Assembly: GCA_018136815.1 (NCBI GenBank)
Contig: CM030942.1
Location: 2,317,171-2,381,170, forward strand
Origin: Isochrysis galbana
Lineage: Eukaryota; Haptophyta; Isochrysidales; Isochrysidaceae
Length of the DNA stretch: 64,000 bases
Reading direction: 5' to 3'
In this document: in pieces, positions 22,481 through 31,680 of the stretch
How positions within the stretch are numbered: the first letter of the stretch is position 1
Layout of the letters: every line of letters begins with the position of its first letter
The notes under the pieces: generated by a model
What the model saw: the letters and a program-made list of their open reading frames with translations, nothing else
Database searches by the model: none
Told to the model about the DNA's origin: nothing
Translations under genes and position numbers: made by a program

Positions 22481-23212
22481 TCATGGTAACGGATCAGAAG
22501 AAGACATTAATTCGTTTACAACCTCTAGAAGCGCGTGTGGAACCTTTGGAGCGGGGTGCTTCCTCTTTGTTGTGTCGTCTTGATGAACTGCACAATCAGC
22601 GCCTCCTGCTTGGTCTGGCTCTCCAGTAGTAGTAGTCTTGGTTCGCTTTGCTTCCTGAGGAAAAGAGTGTGTATAATAAGGTCAGATCAAGCTAATGAAA
22701 GCGCCGCGAGAATACCAAGTGGTGCGCACCCGATCGGCCACTTCGCACTCTTGGAGGTACTTTTTCAGAGGCTCGTGGAATCCTCGGAAGCCTAGGTGGC
22801 TGAGTACAGCTAGGAGATCTGTTTCAGTGACTGCATTGCGACCCTCCCGTGCCACGTGCTGTCGCGCCTCACTGACAACAAGGTTGATGAACTCACTGGC
22901 GCATGCCTGAGCAGATAGTAGAAACAGCCCTTAAGCGACGAGCTGCGTGTGGGCGGGGGCGGATGCAGATGCGGGCGATGTTGCAAGGTTGGAGCGGGCT
23001 GCAGGCCGTCGGCCTACCTGAACAGCGTCAACAGCGTCTTCCGACATGATTCTTGCATTCTGAGAGAGAAGGGGGGGGGGGGGGGCATGAGCGCCGATGC
23101 GCCGGACAGGGGCTGGAACATGCAGCATGACCCTCACCTCGCTCCCGAGCGTGTGCTTCATGATGTGCTTGACGCCATGGCGAGGCAGCTGGGAAGGGCC
23201 TTCCCCGGCCAT
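22481..23212 (-). CDS. NF-YB/HAP3-type histone-fold transcription factor subunit
   Basis: Four exons: 23138-23212, 23018-23059, 22730-22906 and 22481-22654, all phase 0 with GT-AG borders (donors GTGAGG, GTAGGC, GTGCGC), giving 155 aa. The joined protein reads as a histone fold. LPRHGVKHIMKHTL is alpha-1; ARIMSEDAVDAVQACASEF continues into alpha-2, with FINLVVSEARQH; then NAVTETDLLAVLSHLGF and EPLKKYLQ. The EPLKxYL end is typical of NF-YB rather than NC2-beta. NF-YB pairs with NF-YC and NF-YA to bind CCAAT boxes in the nucleus. The C-terminal tail (exon 4) is hydrophilic and family-specific. If the last intron is not spliced, the protein ends about 11 codons after exon 3. The gene lies among transposon relics and is easily missed because no exon exceeds 177 nt. 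Confidence 0.82.
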
Positions 23213-23500
23213 CACGTGCGGTCGCGCGCGCGCAGCCTCGCGCCCTCCTTCTTTCCCTCTCGGTACATACTCTCTCTTTGTTAACCCTAGTAGTCTAGGT
23301 GCCTATAAACCGGAATTTAGGTGCCTACATTCGGGTGATGCAGGGGGCAGAGCAGTCATATTTTTGGCTGGGTGGCCTGCATATAGGCAGGATAGAACCC
23401 CATAAGCAGCATGACTTGAGTACAGAAGGTTACAATGCATTTTCAGAGCGGCGAAAACGGCGAAAATGGTAAAACAGCCAAAAACAGCCAAAACCCCCGA

Positions 23501-23922
23501 CTACTCTAGAAGACATCGGTGACACGCAAAAAAACAAGGGATGTGGTAATAAGCGCCCACTCCTGCACGACAGGCCAAACATTTGAACTGGGGCCGCTTT
23601 GGTTTCGCCACAGCACACTGAGCATAGCCACACACTCCCTTTTGGGGGGACACACGGACGGCCTTCTTCTGCGGGCCACGGGAACCGCCTTGCCGCCTCA
23701 CATCTGCCACTGTGCCACTGTCAGCGCCACCTTGCCCATGTCAATCAACTCATGTTCGGCGCGCCGCTGCACGTGCGTGGAGAGAGGGCTCAGAAATGCT
23801 TGCGCATTTGTCTTCCCTGCCCCTGCCTCTATCACACATAGGCCGGCCGGCTTGCGGTTGCGCAGTGGCTTGGCGGCGTCAAGTGCATCGGAGGCCCACC
23901 TCAACACGAAGTCCACCTACAA
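23501..23922 (-). pseudogene. Cys/His-rich zinc-ribbon-like fragment, possibly transposase-derived
   Basis: A stretch from 23922 follows a good acceptor (CATTGTAG) and reads VDFVLRWASDALDAAK and onward to a stop near 23698. In the next frame (23710-23501) the sequence continues with CGYAQC, then FKCLACRAGVGAYYH, PCFFACHRC and a stop. The Cys/His spacing recalls the zinc-binding tail of piggyBac-like transposases. A single-base shift separates the two parts, so it is broken or has a short unrecognised intron. The family is a guess. Confidence 0.35.
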
Positions 23923-24200
23923 TGAGTGAGCAAACAAGGGGGCGGTGGCGGTGGTGGTGGCAGAGAGCATGCTCGACACTCGCTCGGCAGGGGCGCATGG
24001 GCACAGTGCATGTGCACATCTCACTCACATCTCACCTTAGTGTAAGGATGTGAACAGGGGGGACTCGGGACTAACTTGTTTGAAGTTGGTAGGGCAAAAA
24101 TGCTATCTTGGTTGATAGTGGTAGTGGCACAGCCCTATCTTGGTTGATAGTGGTAGTGCCCATGGGGGGGGTGTTACCAGGGTACCAGTAGGTACCGGGG
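23923..24200. other. Intergenic DNA with a duplicated TATCTTGGTTGATAGTGGTAGTG
   Basis: The 20-odd-bp sequence occurs twice near 24103 and 24136, followed by a GGTACC-rich stretch. No gene is seen. Confidence 0.4.
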
Positions 24201-24459
24201 TACCAACGTCCGGATGTGCTTGCCTGGTGGAAGGCCCGCGACCACAACAAGCCCGCAGACCGCACCCGCCCACGCGGCCTTCCAACTCTGTGCAAGATGG
24301 CGCGCCAATATCTCGGTCGGCCAGCGTCGTCGGCAGGCGTGGAGCGCATGTTCAGCAAGGCAGGCAAACTACACGACGACCTTAAGTAAGGCGAAGCAGA
24401 ACGACGAGACGTTGGAGCATGCATATCATGCATTGCTCGCAGCTGCCAACGCTCCCTGA
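24201..24459 (+). pseudogene. hAT transposase C-terminal dimerisation domain, frameshifted
   Basis: It reads DVLAWWKARDHNKP, later MARQYLGRPASSAGVERMFS and KAGKLHDDLK. This is the hallmark hAT C-terminal segment (hydrophobic helix, PASSAxxERxFS, aG). A TAA interrupts the frame at about 24388, and the remaining KQNDETLEHAYHALLAAAN lies one base off. A hAT-like terminal sequence follows at about 24640-24666 (the complement of CTAGGGCTGGGTTAAGCCCG). No N-terminal half is found nearby, so this is a decayed autonomous copy. Confidence 0.8.
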
Positions 24460-24689
24460 TCGCTGCGCGCGCGTGTGGGTAGCTTCATAGCTTCCTTGTG
24501 TGGATTGTAGTGCGTGCGTGCGGGCACGGTGCATGCCTTCTCCGTGCGTGCGTGGTGCCTGTTGTCGCGGAGCGAGAAGCGTGGGGGTGGGGGTCAAGGT
24601 TTCAGATGTCGCCCATTACTGGGTATTAATGGTATTAACTTGTTAACGGGCTTAACCCAGCCCTAGCCTTGATTCCATTAAACGCACCA

Positions 24690-25020
24690 TATCTTCAGAG
24701 CAACCGCGACATTGCAACACCCTCCGGAGGTGCTTCGCCTCTTAAGAGAAAGAGAGTAGAAGGACATTGTCTGGTGTTGTCGACTCCGCACGCAAACGAA
24801 GGGTTCGAACTAATGTTAAATAAAGTGAAACTAGTCCGCTGAAGCCAACACACACGGAGGGTCGATGAGAAATCCAAACTCCCGCGGGGGGGGGGGCAGG
24901 GGGGGGGGGGCGATTTGCTGAGAGAACTTTTAGATTTTAGACAAGCGACGAGCAAACGACGAGGAAACGAGAAGCGAGACGCGAGACGCGTGCGTGCCAT
25001 TCGTTCTCCTTTTCATTCAC
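24690..25020 (-). repeat. Dispersed repeat, inverted relative to 10330-10600
   Basis: Sequence and predicted peptide (LLVACL, WLQRTS) match the repeat downstream of transposon copy A. Poly-G runs at 24888-24910 are within it. No intact gene is seen. Confidence 0.55.
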
Positions 25021-25026
25021 CGACAC

Positions 25027-25602
25027 CTACAACCTACTTTTATAAGTGGGGGTCAATGGGGGCCTCGCGCCCCCCTCTCTCCATCGCGGACCCCCCCCGG
25101 GGTGGGCCCATACATTCAACCTCAGCCCTTGCCTTCTGGCAGGGGCTGGCTGGGCAATCATCATTCTAGCCCAGACCCCTAGTGGGCGCGGGCCGCGAGC
25201 CGCACTCAGGGAGGGTGTGATGTTGGTCTGTCTGACCGGCCGGGTCTGTGCCACGTGCTTGTGCACGTGGTCAGTGCCGCGGCGTTGTAGGGGCCCAGCC
25301 CGGAGGCTTTCCCTATGGGAGACTGAGCTTCGAGGCTCTGGGTGTGCGTGGGCTCGGCTGTGCTGGTTGTGTTGTGCTGGTGTGTTGTGTGGTGTTGCGG
25401 TGTGTGCTGTCTGTGGGGCTCTAGGGTCTCGGCTCGGGCCGTGGCTCGCGGGTACCTGGGCAGGCATGGCCCTGGCTGGAGGTCGCTGCGGCTGCGGGGC
25501 GTCGGCCATCACTTGGTCGGCCAGCGCGGTGGGGTGGGCGGAGAGAGAGGAGGGGAGCGTGGCGCGTTCCATGACCCTATCGTTTTAACGATAGTTGCAA
25601 AT
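25027..25602 (-). repeat. Repeat unit with a hairpin directly before a MERA-type start codon
   Basis: On the minus strand an ATG at 25572 opens 181 codons of Ala/Pro/Arg-rich sequence (MERATLPSSL...) ending in PTYKSRL. Four bases before the ATG is an inverted repeat CTATCG-N6-CGATAG (25577-25594). The 25030-25205 part matches 10911-11100. Comparable starts occur at 32626 and 51125. Whether any protein is made is unknown. Confidence 0.55.
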
Positions 25603-25932
25603 ATAATAACAATAGGTCCAGAATTCAGGACTCATATGGCAAGGAGGCGCTCGACCCTGCAAGAACAAATCAGGCAAGAGCAGATGGCGCTAGGGGTGAA
25701 GGGCTAAAGGAGTGGCCAAAGTGTGTTGTAACGAGGCACAAACAACACACCAAAACTGGAAGGCATGGCAGGATCGGAATGAATCGGAGGCCTACGAGGA
25801 CAACGCATCCAGGCTGTAGGGAGGGAAAAGAAAACGGAGGGGACAAGGAGGAAGCGCCTCTCTTTGCGCCAATCTGGAGGACGGTTGTCCCCCCACTTGA
25901 AATGCATTGGTAGCAGGTTGCAAAAGCAGTGA
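25603..25932. other. Short intergenic stretch downstream of the SF1-like gene
   Basis: No gene is supported. It probably holds the 3' untranslated region of the SF1-like gene. Confidence 0.4.
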
Positions 25933-27286
25933 TCAACTCGACCCTCCCCGTTTACTCAGCTCGGACATGAAGGCGGCATAGTCTGCATCCTCCAAAACGC
26001 TTGGAGCATTGCCTCCTGGGTGCAGTTTGACGACCTGGGACCGGTCCGCTTTGCAGTCGCGGATGGTGTGCCCACCGCAACCACATGCTGAGCAAACGAC
26101 ACCCGACATTGTGAACTTCGTCTTCCGCTTCGGACACACGGAGTGATGATGCCCTTCCTTGCCGCAAAACGCGCATTCCTCCGTGGATGTCGTCTTTGCC
26201 ATCGCCAGTTTATTGAGCTGCTCATCATCGAAGATGATAAGAGCCGATGAGTCACGGGAAGGGTTGATGATCTCGAGCAGCTACATGGGAGTTGGGGAAC
26301 ACAGGCACTCTATATGCAATGTGTGCATTGTGTGGCATAGCCACCACAACAGAAGGCACCTCCGCACTGCGATACGGGTGGGACAAACCAGGCAACAGAG
26401 CAGCTTGGCAATGGACGGAGCTGTGAAAGCCAGCGCTTACCTGAACCCGAGCGTAATCCAGTGCCTCCTGCGTATCGGCCTCTAGCACAACATGCAAAGG
26501 TTCTAGTGTGTCGTCATCTTTCTTCTGCGAACGGAGCATTGCGCCCTTCCCCCGAAGCGCAATGGTCGAGCCAGTCTGCTGCTCGAAACGCTTCTTATTG
26601 ATTCCTTCCCTGCCGATCAGGATACCGACCCAGTTCCTTTCACGACCGGATGCATCCGCTTCAGGCAGGGGAACCTTGATGCTCAACCGTGTGGATGAGG
26701 GAACCTCTGCAACGCCTCTATCTTTGCGGAACGCTGAGAGTTTGCTGCTCAGCTCAGAGACAGTGAGTGCCTGCCGCAGCTTCGCAGCCTCGGCATCCTT
26801 GTCTGCACTACCTTGCACCGACTCTCGCACAGCAAGCTCATTTGAGCCGCCCCACCGTGGTTTTTTCGTCTTCTGCAGACTCTGAGCGAAAGCAGCAGCA
26901 GCGGCCGCACGCTTGCTCGCTACCGAATCGGATGGCCCGCCATGCCCCGCCAGCGGCGGTAGTGTCATTTGCTCCCCTGGAGGAGACGGATCAGTCGCGG
27001 TTGCCGCTGTGCTGCAAGGGGTGGAAGCTGCAGCAGCATCGTCCAAGGCACCGCTCACACACAGCAGCCTCGCCACCTCCTCTCTAGCGGCAGCAAGAGC
27101 CTCGCCTCGCGGCACGGGCGGAGAGGAGGGAGCGTGTTCGAGTAGCAGCCCGAGCGCCGCGCGCGCGGCCGCAGTGGCTGCACCCAGATCGAGCATGCCC
27201 ACGACTCCCTTCTCGATCCGCCGGCGAGCCCGCGCGGGGGCCGAGTCCTCCTCCGCTGGCCCCTCGCGCGCGAGGCCCCTGCACAT
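25933..27286 (-). CDS. Splicing factor 1 / branchpoint-binding protein (SF1/BBP)-like
   Basis: Exons 26441-27286 and 25933-26280 (GTAAGC donor; acceptor TAG) give 397 aa from the ATG at 27286. In order: an Ala-rich N-terminus; a basic Trp motif KTKKPRWGGSN that resembles the U2AF-ligand motif of SF1; a helical stretch; a KH domain of the SF1/STAR type, NWVGILIGREGINKKRFEQQ with the IGREG loop, then STIALRGKGA and EPLHVVLEADTQEALDYA; finally two CCHC zinc knuckles, CAFCGKEGHHHSVC and CSACGCGGHTIRDC. SF1 recognises the intron branchpoint and bridges to U2AF in early spliceosome assembly. The usual proline-rich C-terminus is absent and the protein ends shortly after the second knuckle. Strong motif order makes the assignment firm. 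Confidence 0.88.
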
Positions 27287-27489
27287 CTTTTCCTTGGTCT
27301 TGACGGCCAAACTAAAGTACTCTCTCTACTCCTACTCCTACTTACTCCTAGGAGTATGTATGTACGTTGTGTCGGGCCCAAAGTCCAAAGTCCTCACTCG
27401 TCACTCGACACTCGACTCTACGTATTCATACCTATAAATATGGGAGTAGTGTGAAGTCGTTCGAGGAGGAGGGGGAGGTCTTCTTCCTG

Positions 27490-27540
27490 CTTCCAGCTTC
27501 CAGCTTCCAGCTTCCAGCTTCCAGCTTCCAGCTTCCAGCT
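27490..27540. repeat. 7-bp microsatellite (CTTCCAG)7
   Basis: Seven exact copies of CTTCCAG run from 27490, about 200 bp upstream of the SF1-like start codon. Confidence 0.95.
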
Positions 27541-27653
27541 AGCATGTTCCTTGTTACATCTCGAATCGAAGAAGTGAGCGATACAAAAGCTACATCTCGA
27601 ATCATAGAAGGTAGAAGGCGGGAGCGATGATACACAAAACACAAAACAAATGC

Positions 27654-28122
27654 TAGGGCGGTCAAACAGGGCTTTTTAACTACTGATATGCTGATATGGG
27701 GGGTGACATTTTTTGACCATTCTCCAAAGCCCACAACAAAACTCCAGGGGCCAGGGGGGCCACCTGCCGCCACGAAAATCTTCGCCAAAAAATGGTGCGA
27801 TTCTCCTTCTCCTCCCCCCTCGCCCCTCCCTTGCACACTTGCACACGCTCTGGGGCTCTCCCGGTAAAGAACCGCGGTGCCCGCCGCGGGAGTGATAGAC
27901 GTATTTTGAGACGGAGTATTCATCACACCGGATTCCTCTTTGATCCGTCCCACTCGTCGGCCGCCCGAGATTGATCGTCTCCCTGCTGTGAAGGCAAGAC
28001 GTCATCTGCGCAGCCCTCTGCGCACCTCGTAGTGCGCGCATACGGTCCCCTATCCCCTAGGCCACACGTGTACCCGCCCTCACCACCCCGACCCGCCCCT
28101 CGCAGGATTCGCCCTCGCCCGA
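27654..28122 (+). mobile_element. Element of the TAGGGCGGTCAAACAG family (copy 2)
   Basis: It starts TAGGGCGGTCAAACAGGG and parallels 5570-6050 (CATTTTTTGACC, AAAATCTTCGCCAA, the CGCAGGATTCGCCCTC segment). It ends without a clear right terminal repeat, just before another member begins at 28173. Confidence 0.6.
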
Positions 28123-28172
28123 CCTTGCCACCGACTTCCAGCTTCTCAACGTTGGGGCCATCGACACTTGGC

Positions 28173-28978
28173 TAGGGCGGTCAAACAGCTATTTTCTATT
28201 TTAATTCTAAGGGTGAAAATTGACCAAGTCAAGATTGAGGATTCATTACGAGATTTTTGGATATGGTGACCGGATAGGTGTAACTAGTAACTAGCACATA
28301 TCCGGTGCCCTTTGGGCCCTAGACCCCCCACGGTAGCCCCCACAGCGATGCGTAACCAGAAAACGCGCAAATTGGCCAGAAATCACTATCGCGGAGGGCC
28401 GACGTCCGACGCGAGCGCGGGCGAGCGTCGGGCCGCTAATCGACGCGTCCCCGGCGCAGCGTGCCTCGGCCAGCCACAGCCATGCGCGTAGGCTGCCAGG
28501 AGCGCCTCCTACTGCCCCCCATGCCCGCCGCCGCCTCATCGTAAATCGCCCCCTCGCGTCCCTCGCTAGCGCTAGCGCGCCAACGGAGGGGTCCCGGAGC
28601 GCCCGAGTTAGGCGTGCCCCCGGGCGCGCTGCGAAAGCTTTCTTTGCCATCAGCCCGGTGTCCGGGCCAGCAGCCAGGACCCAGGACACTGAATGAGCAG
28701 ACCTTATTCATTTCTCTGATTCCCTCCCGTGGGCGACCGTGTCATTCTCCCAAAATAGACCGCCACGCGCGGGGGAAGGGAGGGGGGTCACTCACCGACG
28801 CCATTGCCTTTCGTGGGGCGGGAGGGGGTTCGTGGGGGGGGGGGAGACGGTTGCCGGGGCAGGTAGGGGGGACCCTGCGGAATCCTTGGACACCCAATAA
28901 GGGAGGTGGAAAATAGTGGTTAAAAAGAGTGAGTGACCGGGCTACCTTAGAAGTTAAAGTAGCTGTTTGACCGCCCTA
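28173..28978. mobile_element. TIR element of the TAGGGCGGTCAAACAG family with a foreign end nested in it
   Basis: It is bounded by TAGGGCGGTCAAACAGCT and its complement AGCTGTTTGACCGCCCTA ending at 28978 (18 bp). The interior around 28610-28680 (CATCAGCCCGGTGTCCGG) matches 44155-44180, so it is the same family as 44051-44790. A left-end fragment of the TAGCCCGG element (28705-28944, inverted) lies inside near the right end. No exact target duplication was found. Confidence 0.7.
28705..28944 (-). mobile_element. Truncated left end of the TAGCCCGGTCACTCACT transposon
   Basis: Read in reverse it begins TAGCCCGGTCACTCACTCTTTTTAACCACTATTTTCCACC and follows copy A through CTATTTTGGGAGA to about 28705, then stops. 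The minisatellite and right end are missing. It is nested within the element at 28173-28978. Confidence 0.85.
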
Positions 28979-29229
28979 CACATGCGGGAGAGGTTCCCTT
29001 TCCCTTTCCCTGTCCCTTTCCCTTGTTACATGTTACATCTCGGCTCCAAGAAGCAAGCGCTACAATCACAACGATAAAAGTGCGGGAGACGGGAGAGCGC
29101 GAGCGCGAGTGGGAGTGGGGGAAGGATGCTCCCCTGTTGCCGGTTCCATCTCGAATCGCGAATCGGAATCGAAGAAGCGAGCGATACGGAAGAATTGAAG
29201 AATTGCGTGAGCTAGAGCTCAGTGAGAGC

Positions 29230-29440
29230 CCTACATGTGAAACATAGACATGGGAACAATTTTTTTTCGGAGGCCCAAAACCAAAACATATGTTTTTCGC
29301 TGTTTTATTTCGGGCGGCCGCCCCCCCCCCCGCCCCCCCCGCACATCTGTTTTTACACTGTTTTTCTCTGTTTTTTTTTACGGCAAAAAATACTGTTTTT
29401 GCTGTTTTATTTCTAAGTTTGACTGTGTTTCACATGTAGG
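29230..29440. mobile_element. 211-bp MITE with 8-bp target duplication, hAT-like
   Basis: Perfect 15-bp inverted repeats, CCTACATGTGAAACA and TGTTTCACATGTAGG, enclose an interior of T-rich, poly-C and GGCGGCCGCC sequence. It is flanked by the exact 8-bp duplication GTGAGAGC (29222-29229 and 29441-29448). Eight-base duplications and short inverted repeats are typical of hAT elements. It sits about 125 bp upstream of the SLC5 start codon. Confidence 0.9.
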
Positions 29441-29565
29441 GTGAGAGCGTGAGAGGGCGAGTGGGGGAAGGATGTTCTCTTCTTACAAGAAGCGAGCGAT
29501 ACAAAAAAAATGCGGTAAGGCGCGAGTGGGGAAGGAGCGCGCATCGGCGGGCGGCGCCGGCTCCC

Positions 29566-31680
29566 ATGGCGGACAGCGGTGGGGCCACGGAGACGGCGTC
29601 GCTCGTGCTGGTCGATTGGGGGGTTCTCGCGCTCTACTTCCTCTGTGTTGCTATCGTAGGCCTCATCTGCTTCCTCCGCGAGCGGCGCGCTTTGCAGCAG
29701 TCAGGCGGCAGCAGCGGGCAGGATGAGTTCTTCTTGGCGGGGAGATCGATGGGCTGGCTGCCTATCGGACTCTCGCTGTTCGTCTCGAACATCGGCTCCG
29801 AACACCTCGTCGGTCTTTCTGGCTCTGCTGCCGCCGGCGGCATGGCAGTCGCGATCTACGAGCTGACGGCCTCTCTCGACGTGCTCGTGCTCGGCTGGGT
29901 GTTTGTCCCGATCTATCTGCGATCAGGAATCTCCACTCTGCCCGAATACTTGGAACGCCGCTACTCCAGGCGGCTGCGCTCGGCTTTCTCAGTTGTGACT
30001 CTATTCATTTGTGCGTGTCAGCCACCTTCCCGACATATGTCACCTGCGATGCACCAGCAAGCCATGCTCCGCATCTTGCACCGACTGAAGCACCCGTTGT
30101 ATGTTGTTGCAGATATATTCACGAAGCTAAGCGTGTCTGTATTCTCCGGCGCCACCATCTTGAGCGTACTCTTCGGCATGCCAAAGCTTGTGAGCGCCAG
30201 CGGTTTGGTCGTGCTGACGGCAGTATACACGGCGATGGGAGGGTTGTCTGCGGTCATCATGACAGATATGGCTCAGGCCGCGGTGCTCATCGTTGGTGCT
30301 ATTTGCATTACATCGACCGCACTCTCTGCGGCCGGCGGGATGCATCAGCTCCGCAGCTCACCCCCAGAGGGCATGGGTGCAGAAGCCTGGGAAGAGTTCT
30401 TCCATCTTTACCGCCCGCCTGACCACCCGCACTTGCCCACTCTGGGCATTGCGCTCGGGCAGACAGTTGCGGGTCTGTGGTATTTTTGTCTCGACCAAGC
30501 GATCGTCCAGCGTGTCCTTGCAGCCCGTACCATCGACGACGCGCGCGGAGCCACGCTACTTTGCGGCTTCCTCAAGATGCTTCCCATGTTCATCATGGTC
30601 TTGCCCGGGGTAGCTGCGCGCAAGCTGTATGGGGACAGCCTTGCCATCGATACGAATCAGGCGCTCCCTATGATGATGGCACGGCTATTGCCAAAGGGGA
30701 TGCTTGGTTTGATGCTGGCGGCCACAGTGGCCGCCTGCATGTCATCACTCGATTCCGTCTTTACGGCTTCCGCCTCTCTCATATGCCTTGATTTGTATAA
30801 GCCGTACTTTCGGCCCCAAGCCTCAGAGCGCGAGTTTGTGCTGGTAGGACGACTCTCGTGCGTTGTTCTAGCGCTCCTCACTCTGTTGTGGATGCCTGTA
30901 ATTGAGTTGCTCTCCGACCAGATTTTTCTATACATCCAGTCCATTTCCAACTATCTCGCCCCGCCTGTGGTCGCCGTCTACTTTGGAGGAGTCCTCTGGA
31001 AAGGTGCAACGGCTGAAGGCGCCGCAGCCGCCTTCGTGGTCGGCTACGTGTTAGGGGCTGGAAGAATGATGGGCGAGATTATGCACAAGAGCAATGGCGG
31101 TGGGCGTGTAGCCAACTCCGAGATTATGGAGATCATCTTTGAAACCAACTATTTGTACATTGGTTGGTTCATCTTCGTGGCCTCAACATCCGCTTTGGTA
31201 TTGGTCTCTCTCCTCACTTCTCCGCCGGACGAGTCGCAGATCACAGGTCTCACCATCACATGGCGGAATCCATTCCCGTCCCTGCTGCGCGCTTTAGCTG
31301 ATTGCGCACGCGAACCGTCGCCGGCCATGCGGTCCATAGAATTGGCCGAGATAGGCGAGGCGAGAGTGAATGAGGACATGGCACCCTCTGCACATGTCTG
31401 CACGGCGACTGCGTCGTTGTCTGCACAGAAATCTATGGCATCCGCCTCGCAGGGACGACCTACGCCCAAGACTCCTAGCGACGGGCGTGCTACATGTGCA
31501 GCACCGCAATCTATGTTGACTACTGCCTCGTTAGCGGTGCCTGCGATTCCGGCTTCAGTCCAGCCCAACACCCGAACTTTACCGAGGAGAAGAAGGGGTG
31601 ACCGATTCCATGCGCTGAATATTATCATGTCTTCCGTCTTGATAGCGGTGAGTCTCGCACTCATTGCGGACTGGTGGTAG
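29566..31680 (+). CDS. SLC5-family sodium/solute symporter (SGLT-like)
   Basis: Proposed exons 29566-30010 and 30113-31680 give 670 aa. The sequence follows the SGLT template: FLAGRSMGWLPIGLSLFVSN, then LVGLSGSAAAGGMAV, FTKLSVSVFSGA, YTAMGGLSAVIMTD, CMSSLDSVFTASASLI (the sodium-site serines in the helix-8 region), YIQSISNYLAPPVVAVY, and a last hydrophobic helix near the C terminus after a hydrophilic loop of about 110 residues. About 14 membrane helices are expected, in the plasma or an internal membrane, importing a sugar or similar solute with sodium. The intron 30011-30112 is inferred because removing it restores TLFIYIFTKLSVSVFSGA. It is 102 nt, has no in-frame stop, and unspliced mRNA would add 34 residues. 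The substrate cannot be told. Confidence 0.9.
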   Translation: MADSGGATETASLVLVDWGVLALYFLCVAIVGLICFLRERRALQQSGGSSGQDEFFLAGRSMGWLPIGLSLFVSNIGSEHLVGLSGSAAAGGMAVAIYELTASLDVLVLGWVFVPIYLRSGISTLPEYLERRYSRRLRSAFSVVTLFICACQPPSRHMSPAMHQQAMLRILHRLKHPLYVVADIFTKLSVSVFSGATILSVLFGMPKLVSASGLVVLTAVYTAMGGLSAVIMTDMAQAAVLIVGAICITSTALSAAGGMHQLRSSPPEGMGAEAWEEFFHLYRPPDHPHLPTLGIALGQTVAGLWYFCLDQAIVQRVLAARTIDDARGATLLCGFLKMLPMFIMVLPGVAARKLYGDSLAIDTNQALPMMMARLLPKGMLGLMLAATVAACMSSLDSVFTASASLICLDLYKPYFRPQASEREFVLVGRLSCVVLALLTLLWMPVIELLSDQIFLYIQSISNYLAPPVVAVYFGGVLWKGATAEGAAAAFVVGYVLGAGRMMGEIMHKSNGGGRVANSEIMEIIFETNYLYIGWFIFVASTSALVLVSLLTSPPDESQITGLTITWRNPFPSLLRALADCAREPSPAMRSIELAEIGEARVNEDMAPSAHVCTATASLSAQKSMASASQGRPTPKTPSDGRATCAAPQSMLTTASLAVPAIPASVQPNTRTLPRRRRGDRFHALNIIMSSVLIAVSLALIADWW

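Noticed and set aside
30011..30112. Reading SLC5 as one exon of 704 or more residues
   Set aside because: The extra 34 residues break a conserved membrane segment, while splicing restores the SGLT pattern exactly at GT-AG.
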